Below, one piece after another: positions 11,176-15,500 of a DNA stretch of 15,500 nucleotides. A program made the translations under genes and the position numbers. The stretch is from Thermoleophilia bacterium (GTDB lineage Bacteria; Actinomycetota; Thermoleophilia; Gaiellales; Gaiellaceae): contig JACVRU010000023.1 in NCBI GenBank assembly GCA_014534295.1, positions 1-15,500 of the forward strand, written 5' to 3'. The stretch's first letter is position 1. Each line of letters starts with the position of its first letter. The notes below the pieces were generated by a model, which ran no database searches, was not told the DNA's origin, and worked only from the letters and a program-made list of their open reading frames with translations.

Positions 11176-14100
11176 ATGACGGAGAACAACCTCTCTGCCC
11201 GCCTCGACCGGCTCGAGCGCCACCTTGCCCACATCCAGAGCGAGCTCGCCGACGTGCGCCGGCTCGCGACCGCCGAGGCTGCCGTGACCGCAAAGGCCCC
11301 CGAGCCGGCACCGCCACCCCCGGTCCGGCCCGAGGCGCCCGCGCCGCCGCAGCCGGCCGTGCCGCTGCTCGACCGGGCCTGGCGAGACCTCGAACGCGCC
11401 CGCTACGAGAGCGCGCTCCGGCTGGCGGCGGACGTGCTCGAGGAGGCGGAGGAGCGCGGAGACGAGGCGTCGGCGGCAGAAGTGGCCGCCTTTGCGGCTG
11501 CGGCTGTCGAGGTGGCGCCGCCGCCGCTGCGCCGCGCCGCCCGCGAGCTCGCCGCGCGCGCCGGCGCCGGCCCGGCCCGAGCGGAGCAGATCTTCGAGCC
11601 GCCCGCGCCGAGGGGGCCGTCGGCCGCGGAGCGGCTCGCCGGCTTCGTCCGCTCCGAGCTCACCGGGCCGCGTGCGTTCGCGCTCGCCGGCGGCGTGGTG
11701 ACCCTGCTCGGCGTCGTCTTCCTCTTCGTGCTCGCGGCGAACCGCGGCTGGATCGGCCCGATCGCGCGCCTCTCGATCGGAGGCGCCGCGTCGCTGGCCG
11801 TGTTCTCGGCGGGGGTCGCGCTCCGCGCCCGCTTCGGCCGCCTGCAGTCGTCGCTCGCGGCCGTCGGAACGGGAGTCGCCGGCGGCTACGCGACGGTGGC
11901 GGCGGCGACGATCCTCTACGACCTCCTTTCCCGCCCGGCGGCGCTGCTCGTGGCGGCGGGAATCGCGACTGCGGGAGCTGCCCTCGGGCTGCGGTGGTCG
12001 TCCCAGGTCCTCGCCGGGCTCAGCCTCGTCGGCGCCGCCGTGGCGCCGGCCCTCGTGGCGCTGGACACCGAGATCACTGCGACCGGCACCGGCTTCGCGC
12101 TGATCGTCCTCGCCGTCGCCCTCCTTGCCGCACCTCCGCGCGGCTGGAGCTGGCTGGACATCTCCGTGGGGAGCGTCGTGCTCGCCCAGGTCGCCTGGCT
12201 CACGGCCGCCTCGCCCGCCGGCGACGCGGGCGCCCTGGGGGTCGCCGCTGCCGGCTCGCTCGTCCTGCTCGCGGGGGGAGCGGCCCGGCAGGCGCGCTTC
12301 CGCGCCGAGGGACTCGACCCGCGCGCGGCGATCCTCGTCGTGATGGGGGGCACCCTGGCCTTCGGCACGCTGAGCGGGCTGCTTCCCGACGGGCGCGACG
12401 CCGGTGCAGCCCTCGCCGCGGCGGCAGCCGTCTACGGAGCCTCGGCGCTCGCGCTCGGCCGCAGGTGGCCGGACCTCGGCTGGACCGCCGGCATCGTCGC
12501 GCTCTTCCTCGTCGGCGTCGCGACGGCGGACGTGTTCGCCGGCCGGTCGCTCACGGTCGCCTGGGCCGTGGAGGCCGCCGCGCTCGCCGCGGTCGCACGG
12601 CGCCTGCTCGAGCCGCGCTTCCAGGCCGCCGGGCTGACCTACCTCGCCGCCGGGATCACACACGCGCTGGTGATCGACCTCGCCGCCGGAGGACCGGCGA
12701 ACGACATCCCCACGAGCGCCGCGCCGGGGATGCTCGCCCTGGCGGGGGCAGCCGTCGTCGGCGGGACGCTCGCGCTCGAGCGCCGGGGGAACCGTCGGGC
12801 AGTCGGCCTGCTGGCCGCGCTGGAGAGGGTGTGGGACGAACTGATGGAGGCCAGGGGCTCGCTTCGGCTGCTGCTCTGGACCGTGGCCGTCGGCGCGACC
12901 GCGCTCGGCTCGGCCGCGCTCGCCTCGGGTCGCACCCTGACCCTGACGTGGGCGGCCGCGGCGGCCGTCCTCGCCTGCCTGGCGTTCGCGTTCGGCGAGC
13001 GCCGCCTCCAGGGCGCCGGGCTCGCCTTCCTCGGCCTGGCGGCTGTCCACGCGTGGGCCGTCGAAGCGCCCCTGTCGACGCTCGCTCTTCCGCGGGAAGC
13101 AAGCGCCCTCGGCCCGGCGCCGAGCCTGGCGGCGCTGGCGGGCGCAGCAGCCGCGCTGGCCGCGACGACGCGCTTCCTCGAGCGCGGCCTCCTCGGCCCG
13201 TTGGCCGGCGGCGAGCTCCTGCTCGACGCCCTGCGGACGGCGGGTCGGGGCCTGCGCGCGCTGCTGGTCGTCGCGGCCGTCTGGCTCGTCTCGTGGACGG
13301 CGAGCCTGCTGCTCGTCGAGCTCGCCTACGACCCCGGCCAGGCGGGAGCGACCGCGCTCTGGGCCGCCGTCGGCTCGGCCGCGCTCGTGCTCGCGTCGCG
13401 GCGACGATCCCCGGGACTCCTCCTCGCCGCAACCCCGGTGGTGTTCGCCTTCGGGAAGGCGACCGGCTTCGACTGGGGCGAGCTCGGAACCGGCTCGGCC
13501 GCCGCCGCGCTGCTCGCCGCCGCGCTCGGCGTGGTCCTCGCAGGTCATCTGGCCCGTTACGCGCTCGCCGACGACCCTGCTCCGCTCGGCGCGCTCGCCC
13601 TCCTTACGGGCATCACGGCCGGAAGCTCGGCCTTCGTCGCGATCGACCGGCTCGCCCCCGACGCACCGCGGGCGGTGGGCGCCTGGGGGCTGCTCGTCGC
13701 GCTCACCTTCGCGGCGCTCGCGGCGCCTCCCTTCGCCGCGTGGCGTCGCGGGGGGTCCGAGCCCTGGCTCCGCAACCTCGCGACGATCCAGTGGCTGCTG
13801 GCGCTCGTCGCGCTCGGCGCGGCGCAGGTCCTCCTCCTCGACAGCTCGAGCCCCGGGCTCGTCGGGGTCTGGGCCCTCACCGCGGCGCTCGTCGCCACGG
13901 CCGCGGGGCCGGCCGGAGAGCCGCGGCTCTGGCTCGCGGGCCTGGCGGCGAGCGCGCTGGCAGCCCTGGTCTGCCTCGCGGCCGTGACGGAGCCGTCCTC
14001 GCTGTTCGTGGCCGAGGCGCGGCCGGGCGCCGGCCTCTGGGCGCTCGCCGCGGGCGTCGGCTCGCTCGCCTGGATCGCCGCCCGGGCGCCGGCGGCACTG

Positions 14101-14502
14101 TGGCCGATGCGCTCCTGGCCGGCCCTCGGCGCCGTCTGCCTGACCCTGTTCGGGCTCTCGCTGGGCGTGCTCGAGCTGGCCCAACGGATCTCCGGCGCCT
14201 CGGTGGCGACCGACTTCCAGCGCGGCCACACCGGCGTGAGCGCGCTCTGGGGAGCGCTCGCGCTCGGCCTGTTCGTGACCGGGCTCGTCCGCTCCGAGCG
14301 GGTGCCGCAGCGGATCGGGCTGACCCTGTTCGGGCTCGCGTTCGCGAAGCTGTTCCTCTACGACCTCAGCAGCCTCAGCTCCGTCACGCGGGCGCTCTCG
14401 TTCCTCGCGGTCGGCGCCATCCTGCTGACCGCCGCCTTCTTCGTCGAGCGGCTCGTTCCCGACACCTCCGACGCCCCGGCCGGGACGCGGCCGGCCGGAT
14501 GA
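11176..14502 (+). CDS. DUF2339 giant multi-pass membrane protein
   Basis: 1108 aa. Residues 1-30 form a short coiled coil (LSARLDRLERHLAHIQSEL). A Pro/Ala-rich linker follows at about 38-62. Then comes a soluble helical, repeat-like segment at about 65-140 (LDRAWRDLERARYESALRLA and so on) that I do not recall as usual in the family. From about 168 to the end there are some 28-30 hydrophobic helices. The family mark ANRGWIGPIARLSIGG lies near 187-202. DUF2339 proteins are bacterial inner-membrane proteins of unknown function, typically about 900-1100 aa. There is no visible Shine-Dalgarno. The stop overlaps the RDD gene start in ATGA, so the two are coupled. The long open frames on the opposite strand here are shadows of its GC-rich codons. 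Confidence 0.85.
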   Translation: MTENNLSARLDRLERHLAHIQSELADVRRLATAEAAVTAKAPEPAPPPPVRPEAPAPPQPAVPLLDRAWRDLERARYESALRLAADVLEEAEERGDEASAAEVAAFAAAAVEVAPPPLRRAARELAARAGAGPARAEQIFEPPAPRGPSAAERLAGFVRSELTGPRAFALAGGVVTLLGVVFLFVLAANRGWIGPIARLSIGGAASLAVFSAGVALRARFGRLQSSLAAVGTGVAGGYATVAAATILYDLLSRPAALLVAAGIATAGAALGLRWSSQVLAGLSLVGAAVAPALVALDTEITATGTGFALIVLAVALLAAPPRGWSWLDISVGSVVLAQVAWLTAASPAGDAGALGVAAAGSLVLLAGGAARQARFRAEGLDPRAAILVVMGGTLAFGTLSGLLPDGRDAGAALAAAAAVYGASALALGRRWPDLGWTAGIVALFLVGVATADVFAGRSLTVAWAVEAAALAAVARRLLEPRFQAAGLTYLAAGITHALVIDLAAGGPANDIPTSAAPGMLALAGAAVVGGTLALERRGNRRAVGLLAALERVWDELMEARGSLRLLLWTVAVGATALGSAALASGRTLTLTWAAAAAVLACLAFAFGERRLQGAGLAFLGLAAVHAWAVEAPLSTLALPREASALGPAPSLAALAGAAAALAATTRFLERGLLGPLAGGELLLDALRTAGRGLRALLVVAAVWLVSWTASLLLVELAYDPGQAGATALWAAVGSAALVLASRRRSPGLLLAATPVVFAFGKATGFDWGELGTGSAAAALLAAALGVVLAGHLARYALADDPAPLGALALLTGITAGSSAFVAIDRLAPDAPRAVGAWGLLVALTFAALAAPPFAAWRRGGSEPWLRNLATIQWLLALVALGAAQVLLLDSSSPGLVGVWALTAALVATAAGPAGEPRLWLAGLAASALAALVCLAAVTEPSSLFVAEARPGAGLWALAAGVGSLAWIAARAPAALWPMRSWPALGAVCLTLFGLSLGVLELAQRISGASVATDFQRGHTGVSALWGALALGLFVTGLVRSERVPQRIGLTLFGLAFAKLFLYDLSSLSSVTRALSFLAVGAILLTAAFFVERLVPDTSDAPAGTRPAG

Positions 14503-15089
14503 GCGGGGCCGAGCTCCAGCTCGACGCCGTCGACCTGGAGCTCGAGCAGGCGATCGCGCGCGGCGACCGCGACGCGCTCGGCAGACTGGCCGACCGGCTC
14601 GAGGCCCAGGCCGAAGCCAACGGCGGCAGCCACGGACTGCTCGTCGCGGCCGCACGGGCGCGGGCCGCGCTGGCCCGGATCGCACCTGCGGCGCCGACAG
14701 TCACCTACGCCGGCTGGGGCAGGCGCGTCGCCGGCTCGCTCATCGACTGGACTGTGATCTGGGTCGCGGTCGGGATCGCCGTCGCCGTTGCCCCCGCCGT
14801 GACCGTCCCGAGCTACGTCCTGCCCTACGTCGTGCCCTTCGTCTACTTCACGGTCCTGCACGGCGCCAGCGGACGGACGCTCGGCAAGGCTGCGCTCGGC
14901 ATGACGCTACGCCGTGTCGACGGAGGCCCGGTCGGCTACGCGGCGGCCGCAGGCCGGACCGTTACCCAGTTCCTGCTCTTCGTCCTCGTGCTCGGCTTCG
15001 TGATCGATTCACTCTGGCCGCTCTGGTCGGACAAGCGGCGAACCCTGCACGACAAGGCCGCAGGGACGGTCGTCGTCCGCAACTCTTAG
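14499..15089 (+). CDS. RDD-family membrane protein
   Basis: 196 aa. Residues 1-65 are soluble and helical (DLELEQAIARGDRDALGRLADRLEAQ). The RDD domain starts near 70 with YAGWGRRVAGSLIDWTVIWV (conserved Arg and Asp). Two membrane segments follow, then HGASGRTLGKAALGMTLRRVDG, a third membrane segment (TVTQFLLFVLVLGFVIDSLW) and the closing DKRRTLHDKAAGTVVV. This order is diagnostic for RDD proteins, whose role is mostly unknown, with some implicated in ion transport. ATG 14499 overlaps the DUF2339 stop by 4 nt. Its stop TAG interleaves with the TAA of the convergent aminotransferase. The helical N-terminus resembles the soluble segment of the DUF2339 partner in character, suggesting a shared partner or complex (inference). 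Confidence 0.9.
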   Translation: MSGAELQLDAVDLELEQAIARGDRDALGRLADRLEAQAEANGGSHGLLVAAARARAALARIAPAAPTVTYAGWGRRVAGSLIDWTVIWVAVGIAVAVAPAVTVPSYVLPYVVPFVYFTVLHGASGRTLGKAALGMTLRRVDGGPVGYAAAAGRTVTQFLLFVLVLGFVIDSLWPLWSDKRRTLHDKAAGTVVVRNS

Positions 15090-15500
15090 GCTGCGGGCAC
15101 GAGCAGCGACCGATTGCGCCGGAGCGCGTCGAGCACGGCGTCCACGTCCTCGACCGCGTTGTAGCAGTGGGCCGAGATCCGCAGGTTCGAGTCGCGCGAC
15201 GAGGTGACGATCCCCTCCCGGCGCAGGGCCGCGACGAGCGCCGGGGCGTCGGTCGACCGGACGCAGATCAGCGCGCCCCGCCGGTCCCGCTTGCGTGGCG
15301 TCGCGAGCTGGGCGCCGAGCTCCTCGAGCCCCTCGAGCAGCCGGTGGTTCAGCTCCTGGACGTGGGCCCGCGTCTCCTCCACTCCGACCTGGAGCATCAG
15401 CTCGATCCCGGCGATGCCCGCGTAGATCGCGGGAATCGGCGGCGTCCCGGACTCGAACCTGCGCGCGGTCGGGGAGGGGGAGTAGTCGTGGACGTCCATC
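15086..15500 (-). CDS. Class V aminotransferase (PLP-dependent), C-terminal part
   Basis: The last 138 residues of a protein that continues beyond the window. The block YSPSPTARRFESGTPPIPAIYAGIAGIELM is the typical region following the PLP-lysine half in class V aminotransferase/cysteine desulfurase-like enzymes (isopenicillin-N-epimerase or kynureninase-like branch). It is followed by the small domain, ending in LRISAHCYNAVEDVDAVLDAL. The Arg in NLRIS matches the substrate-carboxylate-binding position. The Schiff-base Lys would be upstream, outside the window. The true start is not visible; the ATG at 15499 is internal. Substrate unknown. Confidence 0.85.
   Translation of the reverse strand, partial: MDVHDYSPSPTARRFESGTPPIPAIYAGIAGIELMLQVGVEETRAHVQELNHRLLEGLEELGAQLATPRKRDRRGALICVRSTDAPALVAALRREGIVTSSRDSNLRISAHCYNAVEDVDAVLDALRRNRSLLVPAA

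Noticed and set aside
11994..14498. Long plus-strand frame leading into the RDD gene
   Set aside because: It is an out-of-frame reading of DUF2339. The RDD gene begins at the ATG at 14499, in a normal ATGA overlap.
10624..14685. A 1353-codon open frame on the minus strand
   Set aside because: Most of it is antisense to the DUF2339 and RDD genes and is highly Arg/Gly/Glu-rich low-complexity translation, a result of GC-rich codons. Only its last part (below about 11100) is real, as the dehydrogenase pseudogene.
1..15500. CRISPR array or insertion sequence
   Set aside because: No regularly spaced repeats, transposase or terminal inverted repeats were seen anywhere in the window.

Overview
The window is very GC-rich, with nearly every third codon position G or C. 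It carries densely packed bacterial genes, short intergenic gaps, GTGA/ATGA operon overlaps, a DrrA/DrrB-type ABC exporter, DUF2339 and DUF2071 proteins, and tRNAs without an encoded CCA. This suggests an actinobacterium, perhaps of the Thermoleophilia type (Solirubrobacterales/Gaiellales). That placement is an inference from style, not from a marker gene.

Layout. 1-1122 (minus): cyclophilin followed by a CDF metal-efflux pump that runs off the left edge. 1315-2123: a small HExxH protein convergent with a membrane protein. 2192-2872: a secreted or membrane-anchored SNase-like nuclease broken by a one-base frameshift, convergent with a small zinc-ribbon gene whose two CxxC halves lie in different frames. 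2873-3543: no protein gene, but strong RNA secondary structure on the plus strand. 3544-4203: a membrane protein with clearly lower GC3, lying between two near-identical 18-base repeats, one of which is the 3' end of tRNA-Val. 4377-4849: tRNA-Glu and tRNA-Val (minus, 1 nt apart), a small gene running into tRNA-Glu, and tRNA-Lys (plus). 4898-6110: an XRE regulator overlapping a coiled-coil/zinc-ribbon membrane protein. 6107-7353 (minus): a membrane protein and a DUF2071 protein. 7395-7811: a free-standing cyclic-nucleotide-binding domain. 7845-7964: a 39-aa small ORF. 7978-10483: a three-gene ABC exporter operon. 10480-11100 (minus): a decayed 2-hydroxyacid dehydrogenase. 11176-15089: a DUF2339 giant membrane protein and an RDD protein in one operon. 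15086-15500 (minus): the C-terminal part of a class V aminotransferase.

Two genome-style signals run through the window. First, nine starts have a TANNNT -10 hexamer only 6-8 nt upstream, the layout of leaderless mRNAs; I used this to choose several starts. Second, all five convergent pairs (two involve broken genes) end with stop codons interleaved in a shared CTAG or TTAG.

The most unusual part is 2.9-4.4 kb. It holds a candidate four-way-junction RNA, a second long hairpin, and a probable small integrated element at the tRNA-Val 3' end. I do not recognise a known RNA family there.
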